A stretch of 64,000 bases of DNA from Oharaeibacter diazotrophicus (GTDB lineage Bacteria > Pseudomonadota > Alphaproteobacteria > Rhizobiales > Pleomorphomonadaceae): NCBI RefSeq assembly GCF_004362745.1, contig NZ_SNXY01000009.1, positions 186,001-250,000 of the forward strand, in the 5' to 3' direction. Every line of letters starts with the position of its first letter. Position 1 is the stretch's first letter. The notes beneath the pieces are model-generated. The model was not told where the DNA came from. It searched no databases and worked only from the letters and a program-made list of their open reading frames with translations. Made by a program: the position numbers and the translations under genes. Positions 47,627 through 56,035 of this stretch are shown piece by piece.

Positions 47627-48745
47627 TCAGACCAGCCGGACGAGGTGGTTGTCGAAGGCGAGCGCCTCGCCGGCGATCGGGGCGTAGTCCGCGCCGCCGG
47701 GGTGCCAGCAGCCGATGCGGCCGGTGCCGGCGGAGACGAAGACGGCTGCGTCGTGCCCGGGCGCCGGGGCGAGGCCGCAGCCGTCGGAGACCGCGGCGGT
47801 GCCGAGGAAGGCGCCGGCGGCGGTGTCGAAGGCGAACACCAGCGACCCCTTCGGCGCCGAGAACACCGCGGTGCCACCGTCGGCGGTGACCGCGACCGAG
47901 CCGACGTAGTTCTTCGCCCGCGGCGCGTCCTCCTCCGGCAGCGCGAACAGTTCCGGCTCGCGCCCCGGCACCAGCCGGCCGGCGAGCGGCGGCAGTTCGG
48001 TCGGATCGCCGAAGTGCTGCGAGCCGAACCAGACGGCGCCGCGGCCGTCGACGGCAAGGTGGCGCGGCGACAGCTGGGCGAGGTCGGCGCCGAGGCGGTG
48101 GGTCGAGACGACCCGGCCGGCGCCGACGTCCACCAGCGTCAGGCTGGCCTCCATGTCGGCGATGTTGAGGGCGGTGCGCCCGCCGGCCTCGGGCGTGGTG
48201 TCGACGCCGCCGTTGGCGACGGCGAGCGTGCGGCCGGGCTCGGTCCAGACCAGTTCGTGCGGGCCGATGCCGCCCGTCGGCATCTCGCCGATCCGGCGCC
48301 AGCCGTCGCGGACGTCGTAGACGCCGACGACGCCGCGGCCGGCGGCGAAGTCGTTCTCGGTGGCGTAGAGCAGCGCGCCATCGGGCGTGAACACGCCGTG
48401 GCCGAAGAAGTGCCGGCCGGGCGCCGCGGCGATCACCTCGGGGGCGCGCGCCCCCACGAGGTCGAAGGCGACGGCGAAGGTGCCGGGCCGGCGGGCGAAG
48501 GCGACGCAGAGGCCGCGGCCGGGCTCGAAGGCGACGTCGTGGCCGCGCCCGGGCAGCGGGTGCAGCGCCCGGATCGCGCCGGCGTCGTCGAACACGGCGA
48601 CGGCGTAGCTGCCTTCGCGGGTCATGACGCAGTTGGCGTAGAGGCAGCCGGTCGCGGTCTCGGCGTGCAGGCGGCGGGCGCCGACAAGCGTCAGGCCGAG
48701 GCCGGCCGCGGCGGCGAGGAAACGGCGGCGGGTGGCGACGGTCAT
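47627..48745 (-). CDS. DUF1513 beta-propeller protein with Tat signal
   Basis: 372 aa. The N-terminus carries a twin-arginine signal ('ATRRRFLAAAAGLGLTLVGA'), so it is probably exported folded, perhaps with a cofactor or metal. The body is a propeller-like protein with typical DUF1513 blocks ('GHDVAFEPGRGLCVAFARRPG', 'FFGHGVFTPDGALLYATEND', 'GIGPHELVW'). It is the last gene of the imelysin cluster, 4 nt after the second imelysin gene. In other genomes DUF1513 co-occurs with imelysins and the di-heme protein, which points to periplasmic iron handling; its precise role is unknown. Confidence 0.88.
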   Translation of the reverse strand: MTVATRRRFLAAAAGLGLTLVGARRLHAETATGCLYANCVMTREGSYAVAVFDDAGAIRALHPLPGRGHDVAFEPGRGLCVAFARRPGTFAVAFDLVGARAPEVIAAAPGRHFFGHGVFTPDGALLYATENDFAAGRGVVGVYDVRDGWRRIGEMPTGGIGPHELVWTEPGRTLAVANGGVDTTPEAGGRTALNIADMEASLTLVDVGAGRVVSTHRLGADLAQLSPRHLAVDGRGAVWFGSQHFGDPTELPPLAGRLVPGREPELFALPEEDAPRAKNYVGSVAVTADGGTAVFSAPKGSLVFAFDTAAGAFLGTAAVSDGCGLAPAPGHDAAVFVSAGTGRIGCWHPGGADYAPIAGEALAFDNHLVRLV

Positions 48746-48749
48746 CGGA

Positions 48750-49892
48750 TCAGTCTCCGTCGTTGGCGTTGAAGCCCTGTTCGAGCCCGATCGCCGCGGC
48801 GAGGTCGCGGCCGATGCCGCGCTTCAGATCGCTCACCGCGACGGCGACGTAGCGCATGGCGTCGCGCGAGGCCTTGTCGGCGACGGCGCGGTCGATCGGC
48901 AGGGTGACCGTGCGGGCGTTCTCGGCGGCTTTGCGCAGCTCGAACAGGATGGCGTTGCCGAGCCAGGCTTGGCTCTTGTCCAGCTTCTCGGTGACGCCGC
49001 TGACGGTGACGAGGTGCTCGGTCGCCTCGAGCGCCGCCACCACCGACGGCAGGCTCTGGCCGGAGCGCCAGAACGGAGCGATCTTCGGCTTGGCACGCTC
49101 GGGATCGGGACCGAACGGGGCGTCGACCATGGAGTCGGCGAGGATCTCGAGGCCGACCGCGACGGTGCCGACCAGCTTGCCGGCGGCCTCCTTGTGGGTT
49201 TGGAACAGCGGGTTCTTCGGGCCGGGAACGGTCATCAGCGTGGTCGCCGCGCCGCCCTCCCCCCAGGCCTCGAACATTTCGTGGGCGATGCGGTCGACGT
49301 TGGCGGCGGCTGCACCGGCGTAGGCGCAGCGGAAGTCGCCGTCGCCGCCGGGGCTGGCGAGGGCGTCGCCGTCGGCGCCGTAGATCAGGAACTCGAGCGC
49401 GGTCAGGCCCTGGACGCCGACGGACTTGGTCGCCAGCGTCGCGGGATCGGTGGCGGTGGCGTCCTTCTTGGCGAGGATCTGCTGGACCTGCTTGAGGCCG
49501 AGGCCGCGCGGGTCCGGCCAGAAGGCGAGGCGCTCCTGGCGATTGGCCTCGAGGATCGGCCCGATCCGGACCGGCAGCAGCGCGAAGTAGCCGCGCGCGG
49601 CCGCCTCGAAGGCGCGGCGGGCGGTGGCGAGCGCGGCGGCGTCGCGGGCCTTGCAGAGGCCGTCGACGTCGGTCGCGAGCAGGTCGGCGGTGGCGGCGAA
49701 CTGCTCGTAGGCCGGGCGGAGGTGCGTGTCGACCGCGGTCGCCACCAGGGCGGCGTAGCCGTCCTCGCCGAGATCGACCACCGGCGGCGGCGCGCCCTCC
49801 TGGGCGGCGGCCGGCACCGCCAGCGCCAGCAGCGCGGCGAGCGCGAGGGCCGCCGAACCGCGGGTGATCGGCGGGAGGGACGGGATCGGCAT
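48750..49892 (-). CDS. Imelysin-family (M75-like) periplasmic protein, second paralogue
   Basis: 380 aa with a signal peptide ending near residue 30 (VPAAAQ). The imelysin core is visible: 'RPAYEQFAATADLLATDVDGLC', 'GVQGLTALEFLIYGADGD' and 'LWP'-like Trp blocks. In the family motif GxHxxE the His is replaced by Thr (G162-L-T164-A-L-E167), unlike the first paralogue. It therefore belongs to the diverged type that may not bind metal the same way. It lies 11 nt after the di-heme oxidoreductase gene. It is probably a periplasmic part of an iron-uptake system rather than a peptidase. Confidence 0.85.
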   Translation of the reverse strand: MPIPSLPPITRGSAALALAALLALAVPAAAQEGAPPPVVDLGEDGYAALVATAVDTHLRPAYEQFAATADLLATDVDGLCKARDAAALATARRAFEAAARGYFALLPVRIGPILEANRQERLAFWPDPRGLGLKQVQQILAKKDATATDPATLATKSVGVQGLTALEFLIYGADGDALASPGGDGDFRCAYAGAAAANVDRIAHEMFEAWGEGGAATTLMTVPGPKNPLFQTHKEAAGKLVGTVAVGLEILADSMVDAPFGPDPERAKPKIAPFWRSGQSLPSVVAALEATEHLVTVSGVTEKLDKSQAWLGNAILFELRKAAENARTVTLPIDRAVADKASRDAMRYVAVAVSDLKRGIGRDLAAAIGLEQGFNANDGD

Positions 49893-49903
49893 CGGCGAAC
49901 TCC

Positions 49904-51424
49904 TCAGAGCGACTTCAGGAAGGCGACCAGCGCATCGCGCTCGGTCGCCGGCAGGGACGCGAAGGCGGCGCGGGCCGGCTCGGCCTCGCCGCCGTGCCAG
50001 AGCACGGCCTCGACGAGATCGCGGGCGCGGCCGTCGTGGAGATAGCCGACGCCGGCAGGGCCGACCGTCCCGGTCAGCCCGATACCCCAGAGCGGCGCCG
50101 TGCGCCATTCACGACCCGCGGCGCCGCCCTCCGGCACGCCGTCGGCGAGACCGTCGCCCATGTCGTGGAGGAGGAGGTCGGTGTAGGGCCGGATCGGCTG
50201 CAGCGCGAAGGCGGCGGGCACGGCGTCGCGACGGGTGACGTAGGCCGGACGGTGGCAGGCGGCGCAGCCGATCGCGTGGAAGATGCGCTTGCCGGCGAGC
50301 ACGGCGGGGGCACCGACGTCGCGGCGGACCGGCACGGCCAAGGTCGCGACGTAGTCGACGGTGGCCGCGAGCATCGACGCCGGCACCTCGGTCGGCGCGT
50401 CCTCCGGGGTGACGCCGGTGGGCAGGGCGAGGCAGGCGGTCTCGGCGGTGGTGCAGTCGCCGAAGGGCGAGGGATGCAGCGATGTCGACAGGCCCATGTC
50501 GGCCGAGAAGGCGGCGGCGGTCTGGCTCTCGAGGGTCGGCTGCGCCGCCTTCCAGCCGAAGCGGCCGAGCCGGGCCGGACCGCCCGCGGGATCGGCGATT
50601 CCGCTGGCGGGATCAGCGATCCAGGCAGGGCGGCCGGAGATGCCGTCGCCGTCGGCGTCGCCCGGATCGGCGGCGGCGAGGATGTCGCCGTCGTCGACGG
50701 CGGCGAGCAGGCCGAGGCCGATCAGCGGCGGGGCGACGCGCGGCGACAGCCGAGTGGCGGGGTCGAGTGCGCCGAAGGCGAGGTCGGCGGCGGCGTAGGT
50801 CGGTGCGCGCAGCGTCACGACGGTGCCGTCGGCGAGCGTCACGGGCCGCGGCGTCCAGCCGACGGCGACACGGCCCTCGGGGGCAAGGCCGGTGACCGCG
50901 GCGCCCTGGAGCTGCGTGCCGTAGACCGGGTCCGGTCGCGGCACGCCGTCGGCGCCGACGGCGGCGAGGCGCATCACGAAGCCGTCGCCGCCCTGCGGCG
51001 TCGGCGAGCGGCCGCGGCCGTCGCGGACGTGGCAGGTCGCGCAGGAGCGGGCGTCGAACAGCGGGCCGAGGCCGTCGGAGGCGTGGGTCGAGGTCGGCGC
51101 GGCGACCCAGAGCTTGCGGAACACGGCGCGGCCGACGAGGAAGGCGTCCTCCTCGGCGCGCGACAGGCCGACGGCCGGCTGGGCGAAGCTCTGCGGCCCC
51201 GGAACGATCCGCCGTGTGGCGGCGCCGCCGGCCATCGCCTCGAAGGGCTCGGGGGCGGAGAAGTCGGCAGGCGGGGCGACGATGCGGACGACCCGCGCGC
51301 GTGCCTCGACGTCGAGGTCGGGGCGTGGCCCGACGAGCACCGCCGCCGGAGGACCGGCGGCGGCGATCAGGCCGGCGGCGAGCGCCGCTCCGGCCGCGGC
51401 GCGGCGGAACGGCGTACCGATCAC
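49904..51424 (-). CDS. Di-heme oxidoreductase (DUF1111) family c-type cytochrome
   Basis: 506 aa with an N-terminal signal peptide (~residues 1-28). Two heme c attachment sites are present: CATCH (C128-H132) and 'GCAACHRP' in the C-terminal half. The family blocks 'LGPLFDARSCATCH' and 'HDMGDGLADGVPEG' followed by 'WRTAPLWGIG' are intact. It resembles the 'thiol oxidoreductase' or MauG-like group. In imelysin clusters it is thought to act in periplasmic redox handling of iron. It overlaps the first imelysin gene by 4 nt. Confidence 0.92.
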   Translation of the reverse strand: MIGTPFRRAAAGAALAAGLIAAAGPPAAVLVGPRPDLDVEARARVVRIVAPPADFSAPEPFEAMAGGAATRRIVPGPQSFAQPAVGLSRAEEDAFLVGRAVFRKLWVAAPTSTHASDGLGPLFDARSCATCHVRDGRGRSPTPQGGDGFVMRLAAVGADGVPRPDPVYGTQLQGAAVTGLAPEGRVAVGWTPRPVTLADGTVVTLRAPTYAAADLAFGALDPATRLSPRVAPPLIGLGLLAAVDDGDILAAADPGDADGDGISGRPAWIADPASGIADPAGGPARLGRFGWKAAQPTLESQTAAAFSADMGLSTSLHPSPFGDCTTAETACLALPTGVTPEDAPTEVPASMLAATVDYVATLAVPVRRDVGAPAVLAGKRIFHAIGCAACHRPAYVTRRDAVPAAFALQPIRPYTDLLLHDMGDGLADGVPEGGAAGREWRTAPLWGIGLTGTVGPAGVGYLHDGRARDLVEAVLWHGGEAEPARAAFASLPATERDALVAFLKSL

Positions 51425-52686
51425 TTCAGCACGGCCTCGGGGTTGTCGAGGCTGTCCGAGCCCTCGAAGGCGATCGAGCCGAGCTTCAGCGCGCCGACGG
51501 CGCGCTCGATCGACGGGACCTGGGCGAGCAGGGCGTCGACCGCCGCCTGGACCACGGCATTGCCCTCGGTGTTGCCCTCGCCGATCATCTGGTCGTAGGC
51601 CTCGACGGTGTCGCCGCGCTTCTTGAGGGCGGTGAAGGCGGCCAGGGTGGCATCGAGCTTGGCGGTCAGCTCGGCGTCGACGGCCGGATCGGCGGCGGCG
51701 ACCAGCTGCGACAGCGACGGGCCCTCGACCACCGAACCGTCGACGCGCTCGTAGCGGCCGACGTAGACGCCGCGGATGCCGACGACGTCGTTGTAGTGCG
51801 AGTTGAAGGTGTTGTCGGAGAAGCAGTCCTGCTCCTCCTCGGGGTCGTGCAGCATCAGGCCGAGCTTCATGCGCTCGCCGGCGAGTTCGCCGTAGGAGAG
51901 CGAGCCCATGCCGGTCAGCGCGGCGGCGAGGCCCTCGTTCGGATCGGCATCCAGCAGGCGCTTGGCCGCGGCGCCCTCGGGCGCCCAGTTGTCGGCCATC
52001 TCCTTCAGGTCGGCGACGAGCAGGTCGGTCGCCGCCTTCAGATAGGCGGCGCGGCGGTCGCAGTTGCCGCCGGTGCAGGCCTTGGGGTCGAAGTCGGTGG
52101 CCGGACGGTTGCCGGCGCCGGGACCGGTGCCGTTGAGGTCCTGGCCCCAGAGCAGGAACTCGACGGCGTGGTAGCCGGTGGCGACGTTGGTCTCGATGTC
52201 GCCGGCCTCCTGGAGGGACTCGCGCAGGAGCTCCGGCGTGATGACCGTGGCATCGACCTCCTTGGCGCCGATCCGGATCTTGGGATGGGCGATCACGTTC
52301 AGCGTATAGAAGGCGTTGGCGTCCGACTCGGTGCCGTAGGCGCCGTCGACGTAGTCGATCAGGCCCTCGTCGAGCGGCCAGGCGTTCACCCGTCCCTCCC
52401 AGTCGTCGACGATCGGGTTGCCGAAGCGAAACACCTCGCTGCGCTGGTAGGGCACGCGGGCGGCCTTCCAGGCGTCGCGGGCGGCGGCGAGCGTCTCCGG
52501 CGTCGGGTTCGCGATCAGGGCGTCGACGGCGGCTTCCAGCTTCCCGGCGGTCGCGAAGGCGTCCCCGTAGGTGGCGGCGGCGATGGCGACGTAGGTCTTC
52601 ACCACGTCCGCCGGCGCGGGCGCCGCCGCGAAGGCGTTCGGGGCGAAGGCGACCGCCAGGGCGGCTGCGAGGGTGAAGCGACGCAT
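51421..52686 (-). CDS. Imelysin-family (IrpA-like) periplasmic protein
   Basis: 421 aa with a clear signal peptide (residues 1-21). The complete imelysin motif GxHxxE is G171-Y-H173-A-V-E176, inside 'GYHAVEFLLWGQDLNG'. Other family blocks are 'AWKAARVPYQRSEVFRFGNPIVDDWEGRVNAWPLDEGLIDYVDG' and 'NSHYNDVVGIRGVY'. Relatives (IrpA, ICMP) are iron-regulated and important for growth under iron limitation; metal binding through the His/Glu motif is likely. I chose the ATG at 52686 (MRRFTL) with its AAAGG site. It precedes the di-heme gene, with a 4-nt overlap. Confidence 0.92.
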   Translation of the reverse strand: MRRFTLAAALAVAFAPNAFAAAPAPADVVKTYVAIAAATYGDAFATAGKLEAAVDALIANPTPETLAAARDAWKAARVPYQRSEVFRFGNPIVDDWEGRVNAWPLDEGLIDYVDGAYGTESDANAFYTLNVIAHPKIRIGAKEVDATVITPELLRESLQEAGDIETNVATGYHAVEFLLWGQDLNGTGPGAGNRPATDFDPKACTGGNCDRRAAYLKAATDLLVADLKEMADNWAPEGAAAKRLLDADPNEGLAAALTGMGSLSYGELAGERMKLGLMLHDPEEEQDCFSDNTFNSHYNDVVGIRGVYVGRYERVDGSVVEGPSLSQLVAAADPAVDAELTAKLDATLAAFTALKKRGDTVEAYDQMIGEGNTEGNAVVQAAVDALLAQVPSIERAVGALKLGSIAFEGSDSLDNPEAVLK

Positions 52687-52751
52687 CGGTTTACCTTTCG
52701 GGATCATCGGCCGGCTCTCGGCCCATCAGGTGAAGAAAGACTGTGACGGTG

Positions 52752-53252
52752 TCAGGACAGTTTCGCCGCCTGCGGCCGGGCCGCGACGTCGGCGACCACC
52801 GCGGCGGGGATCGGCAGCAGGCGCTGCTCGGTCTCGCCGAGGGCGCGGGCGAACACACCGGCGGCGGCCGAGGCGCGCGCCGGGTCGCCGTCGCCGACGA
52901 GATGGCGGGCGGCGAGTTCGGCGGTGGCGGCGTCGCCGTGCTGGTGGGCGGCCAGCATCGCCAGTACGAGACACTCGTCGCGGCAGAGGCAGCCGCTGCC
53001 GTAGGGGAAGCAGTCGAGGTCGCGGCGGGTCGACCGGCAGGTCTCGCGCACCCAGGGGGTCAGCTCACCGGCGAGCCGGGCGGCGGCCGCGGCACCGACC
53101 TCGTCGGCGCAGACGTCGTAGCCGCGCTCCCAGCAGGCGATGCAGCCGGTGCGGAAGCCGTTCAGCCAGTGGCGATAGCCCTCGATCGCGAGGCGTTCGG
53201 GCCTTCGCGACAACACGGGCTCGTTGCGCCCGGTGGCGAGCACGAGGGTCAT
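52752..53252 (-). CDS. Eight-cysteine hypothetical protein heading the imelysin cluster
   Basis: 166 aa, no signal peptide, so cytosolic. Eight Cys lie in the first 94 residues: C37-x2-C40, C48, C72, C81 and C88-x-C90-x3-C94, the last within 'FPYGSGCLCRDECLVL'. The C-terminal ~70 residues are helical and Ala-rich. The Cys spacing could hold an Fe-S cluster or zinc. It lies 65 nt before the first imelysin gene on the same strand, so it may be an iron sensor or accessory factor. I do not recognise a named family. The ATG has a weak ribosome site. Confidence 0.65.
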   Translation of the reverse strand: MTLVLATGRNEPVLSRRPERLAIEGYRHWLNGFRTGCIACWERGYDVCADEVGAAAAARLAGELTPWVRETCRSTRRDLDCFPYGSGCLCRDECLVLAMLAAHQHGDAATAELAARHLVGDGDPARASAAAGVFARALGETEQRLLPIPAAVVADVAARPQAAKLS

Positions 53253-53639
53253 GGCGGCGACCCGGCCGACGGTGGAGTCGGCCGGCCGCGGTGGGCCGGA
53301 GGGCGGCGGATCATCGCGAACTCCAATCGAAGGGGTTCAAGGCCCGAACGTCGAAGACGGCGCATCTTCTTGAACCTGAGTGTCAGGGTCAAGATTGAAT
53401 CTCGCGGGACGGCAGTACGGAACCGTTGCGGGCCATCCGTACGAACACCTAGTGTGGGCGACAGCCTCGGCGTTCGTGCCGATATCCTTCACCACCCGTG
53501 ATGGCATGGCGCCCGCACGCGCCGCGCGCGGGTACGCGATCGGCGCGTGGGTGGCGGACCGTTGAAATTATAATTGAATCGAAGTGTCTGTTTAATGTTA
53601 CCTGAAGGGGACTCGGGACGCGTCGGAGACCCTTGGACG
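53253..53639. other. 387-bp divergent spacer with operator-like palindrome
   Basis: This gap separates the imelysin cluster (minus strand) from the SDR-like gene (plus strand). It is AT-richer than its surroundings and contains the palindrome described separately at 53368-53394. I found no gene and no clear Fur, RirA or Irr box by eye. Confidence 0.5.
53368..53394. promoter_or_regulatory. 27-bp operator-like palindrome before the imelysin cluster
   Basis: The arms TCTTGAACCTGA and TCAGGGTCAAGA flank a GTG centre; 11 of 12 pairs match. Each arm contains a TTGAAC or TTGACC word resembling a -35 element, a geometry seen in operators of MerR-type regulators. It is 116 bp upstream of the Cys-rich gene and about 246 bp upstream of the SDR-like gene. 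Which gene it controls, and by which protein, is unknown. Confidence 0.55.
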
Positions 53640-54431
53640 ATGGTCGGAAACAGGATCGTGCTGGTCGGCGGGCAGATGTATCTCGGTCGCCTGCTGCGTG
53701 AGACCCTGCCTTTGCGCGGCTTCGACGTCCGCGCGGTCGACGGCGGCACGACCTGCCATCCCACCGAATGCACGTGCTGTTCCCTCGAGGACGTCGACGC
53801 CCTCGCCGACGCCTTCGCCGGCGCAGCGGCGGTGATCGACCTCTCCAAGCTCGACAGCCGGCGCTGGGGCGGCGACTACGCCAAAGCGGTGCGCAGCCTC
53901 GAGGGCTTGTGGGAAGCGGCGCGGCGCAGCCGGGTGCGGCGGGTGGCGATGCTCGTGCCCGATGGCGTCGTCGGCCTCTACCGGCGCTCCGCGGTTCTCG
54001 ACAGCCTGTCGCCGGCCCGGCCCGACGGCGCCGACGGGGTGGTCGGCGCGATCGCAGAATCGATGGCCTCGCTGTTCGCCTACAAGCACGCGATCTCGGC
54101 GATGTGCATCCGCATGGGCGCATGCCGGCCGGAGCCGCTGGACGAGCGCATGCTGGCGACCTGGATCTCGCCGGCCGATTTCGTCGAGCTGATCGTGACG
54201 GCGCTCTCCGCGGACTACAGCTTCGAGGTGGTCTACGGGGTGTCGCGCAACACCTCGGGCTGGTGGGACAACTCCAACGCCCACCGGCTCGGCTACCGTC
54301 CGCGCCACCGCTCCGACGACTTTGCCGACGCCCTGCGCGGCAACCGCTCGTCCAACGCGATCGAGAACGTGCTGCAGGGCGGCGCCCGCGCGGCCGCCGA
54401 CTTCACCGGCGACCTCCGGCGCATCCCCTGA
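53640..54431 (+). CDS. Degenerate extended-SDR (uronate dehydrogenase-like) protein
   Basis: About 263 aa. The fold matches uronate-dehydrogenase-type SDRs: a glycine-rich start 'IVLVGGQMYLGRLL', 'RRVAMLVPDG' where such enzymes have their Ser strand, and the C-terminal signature 'NTSGWWDNSNAHRLGYRP'. The catalytic Tyr-x3-Lys is missing where it should be (about residues 134-139, 'GVVGAI'). After strand 2 there is an unusual Cys cluster (C39, C44, C46, C47). It is therefore probably not a dehydrogenase but a nucleotide- or metal-binding relative. I chose the ATG at 53640 (GGAG site); an ATG at 53595 is possible. Confidence 0.7.
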   Translation: MVGNRIVLVGGQMYLGRLLRETLPLRGFDVRAVDGGTTCHPTECTCCSLEDVDALADAFAGAAAVIDLSKLDSRRWGGDYAKAVRSLEGLWEAARRSRVRRVAMLVPDGVVGLYRRSAVLDSLSPARPDGADGVVGAIAESMASLFAYKHAISAMCIRMGACRPEPLDERMLATWISPADFVELIVTALSADYSFEVVYGVSRNTSGWWDNSNAHRLGYRPRHRSDDFADALRGNRSSNAIENVLQGGARAAADFTGDLRRIP

Positions 54432-54440
54432 CGGAGGACC

Positions 54441-55478
54441 TCAGCCGGCGGCGACCGCGAGGCGGCGGCGGTCGAGCAACTGCGGCAGGCCGGAGACCAG
54501 GAGGTCGAGGTCGCGGCCGCACTGGAAGTTGCCGTTGAGCGAGACCCGCGGCCACGCCGCGTTGCGTCCGGTTCCCGACAGCATGCCGGCGGAGGTGGTG
54601 ACGGCGACCTCGAGACCGAGCGAACGGGCGAGTTCGACGTCGCGCACCGAGACGTCACGCGGACTGCCGTAGGGATAGGCGAAATGGCGCGGCCGCCGGC
54701 CGGTCTCGGCCTCGATGCGGTCGAGACCGCCGACGATCTCGCGCCGGGCCTCCTCGGTCGAGAGCGCGGCCAGCGAGGGATGATCGACGGTGTGGCCGCC
54801 GATGGTGACCAGCGGATCGGCGGCGAGCCGGCGGACCGCGTCCCAATCCATCATCTCGCGGGCGAGCAGCGCGGGGATGTCGACGCCGGCGGCGGCGGCG
54901 AGCGTGCGGACCGCGGCGTCGCGCTTCGCCTCGCCGAGGGCGCGCAGCGGGCGGGCGATCGCGCGGAAGGCGCGATGGCGGTCGGCGTCGGAGGCGAGGC
55001 GCCGGCGGGTGCCGGCGAAGTCGACCGTGTCGGCGCGGCGCAGCACCTCCTCGAGGGTGAGCCACCACGCCGAGGCCGTGCCGTCGACCATGCCGGAGGC
55101 CACGAAGACGGTGAAGGGCACGCCGAGGCGGTTCAGGATCGGCCAGGCGACGTCGTGGTTGTCGGCATAACCGTCGTCGAAGGTCAGGACGGCGAAGCGC
55201 TCGCGGTCGCCGGCGGCGAGACGGGCCTTCGCCTCGTCGAGGCCGACCAGCGCGATGCCGCGGCGGCGCAGGCGCCCGACCGCGAGTTCGAGGAACTCGG
55301 GCGTGATCTCGAGATGGGCGTTGGGGGCGAAGCCTTCGGCCGGCGCCGGGCGGACGCGGTGCATGGTCAGGACGACGCCGCGCCAGTCGGTCACGGCCGG
55401 CAGCCAGACGTCCGCCCGCAACGCGGCGAGCGTGGAGAACCCGGCCCTGAACAGTCGCGTCTTCAACGTGGAGGTCAT
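54441..55478 (-). CDS. Polysaccharide deacetylase (NodB-homology) family protein
   Basis: About 345 aa. The NodB-type metal-dependent deacetylase domain shows 'FAVLTFDDGYADNHDVAWPIL' (motif 1, TFDDG), 'VTIGGHTVDHPSLAALS' (motif 2, HxxxH) and 'RHFAYPYGSPRD' (motif 3). It would remove N- or O-acetyl groups from a glycan. No signal peptide is obvious, though the N-terminal segment 'LFRAGFSTLAAL' is mildly hydrophobic. The start is uncertain: 55478 (ATG), 55505 (ATG) or 55541 (GTG). It converges with the SDR-like gene across 9 nt. Confidence 0.88.
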   Translation of the reverse strand: MTSTLKTRLFRAGFSTLAALRADVWLPAVTDWRGVVLTMHRVRPAPAEGFAPNAHLEITPEFLELAVGRLRRRGIALVGLDEAKARLAAGDRERFAVLTFDDGYADNHDVAWPILNRLGVPFTVFVASGMVDGTASAWWLTLEEVLRRADTVDFAGTRRRLASDADRHRAFRAIARPLRALGEAKRDAAVRTLAAAAGVDIPALLAREMMDWDAVRRLAADPLVTIGGHTVDHPSLAALSTEEARREIVGGLDRIEAETGRRPRHFAYPYGSPRDVSVRDVELARSLGLEVAVTTSAGMLSGTGRNAAWPRVSLNGNFQCGRDLDLLVSGLPQLLDRRRLAVAAG

Positions 55479-55716
55479 CGCGAAACCGACCGGGATCCTC
55501 GGCATCGTTACGTCCGTCCGGGCGGATCCCGGGACGGACACGATAAGCCACGGCCGATGAAGACAAGATTTCCGCGATCGTTTCCAATCGTTTCTTAAGG
55601 GATGGTTAAGGATGACCGGCCACCGCGCTCCGTCGCGGTCGTGGGGCGTCGCGATCGGCTTACGCTTCGTTCACCGGATCGCGCGATCATCGGCGCGTCC
55701 ACGGGACAGGCGAGAG

Positions 55717-56028
55717 ATGACAAACGTCGACGACCGACGCATCGCACTTCGGAAACGCACGCTGCGCGCGGCGAAGATCGTCTTCGGCGATTATCGCTAC
55801 ACGATCGATTGCGTGATCCGCGACCGTTCGGAGACGGGCGCCCGCATCCGCAGCCCGAACGCCGCCGATGCGCCGAACGACTTCTACCTGTTCGAGACGG
55901 GGCAGCTCCTGAAGTGCCACGTGATGTGGCGCCGCGGCGACGAGATGGGTCTGCATTTCGAGGGCGAGCCGATCTCGGTGCACGAGAGCGCCGACCCCCG
56001 GCTGTCGCGCTTCCGCTTCATGACCTGA
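55717..56028 (+). CDS. PilZ-domain protein (c-di-GMP binding)
   Basis: 103 aa consisting of little more than one PilZ domain. Both c-di-GMP-binding motifs are visible: the N-terminal Arg block 'RKRTLRAA' (RxxxR type) and 'RDRSETGARI' (DxSxxG). Single PilZ proteins transmit c-di-GMP levels to motility, cellulose or other surface targets. I chose the ATG at 55717 (MTNVDDRRIALRKR), which has a GAGAG site; the upstream part of the frame is not conserved. It converges with the Rrf2-type gene. Confidence 0.85.
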   Translation: MTNVDDRRIALRKRTLRAAKIVFGDYRYTIDCVIRDRSETGARIRSPNAADAPNDFYLFETGQLLKCHVMWRRGDEMGLHFEGEPISVHESADPRLSRFRFMT

Positions 56029-56035
56029 CGCCGGC

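Noticed and set aside
53253-53639. Fur, RirA or Irr box upstream of the imelysin cluster
   Set aside because: No convincing match to the usual TGA-N9-TCA or TTTAGAA-type patterns by eye; only the unrelated 27-bp palindrome stands out.
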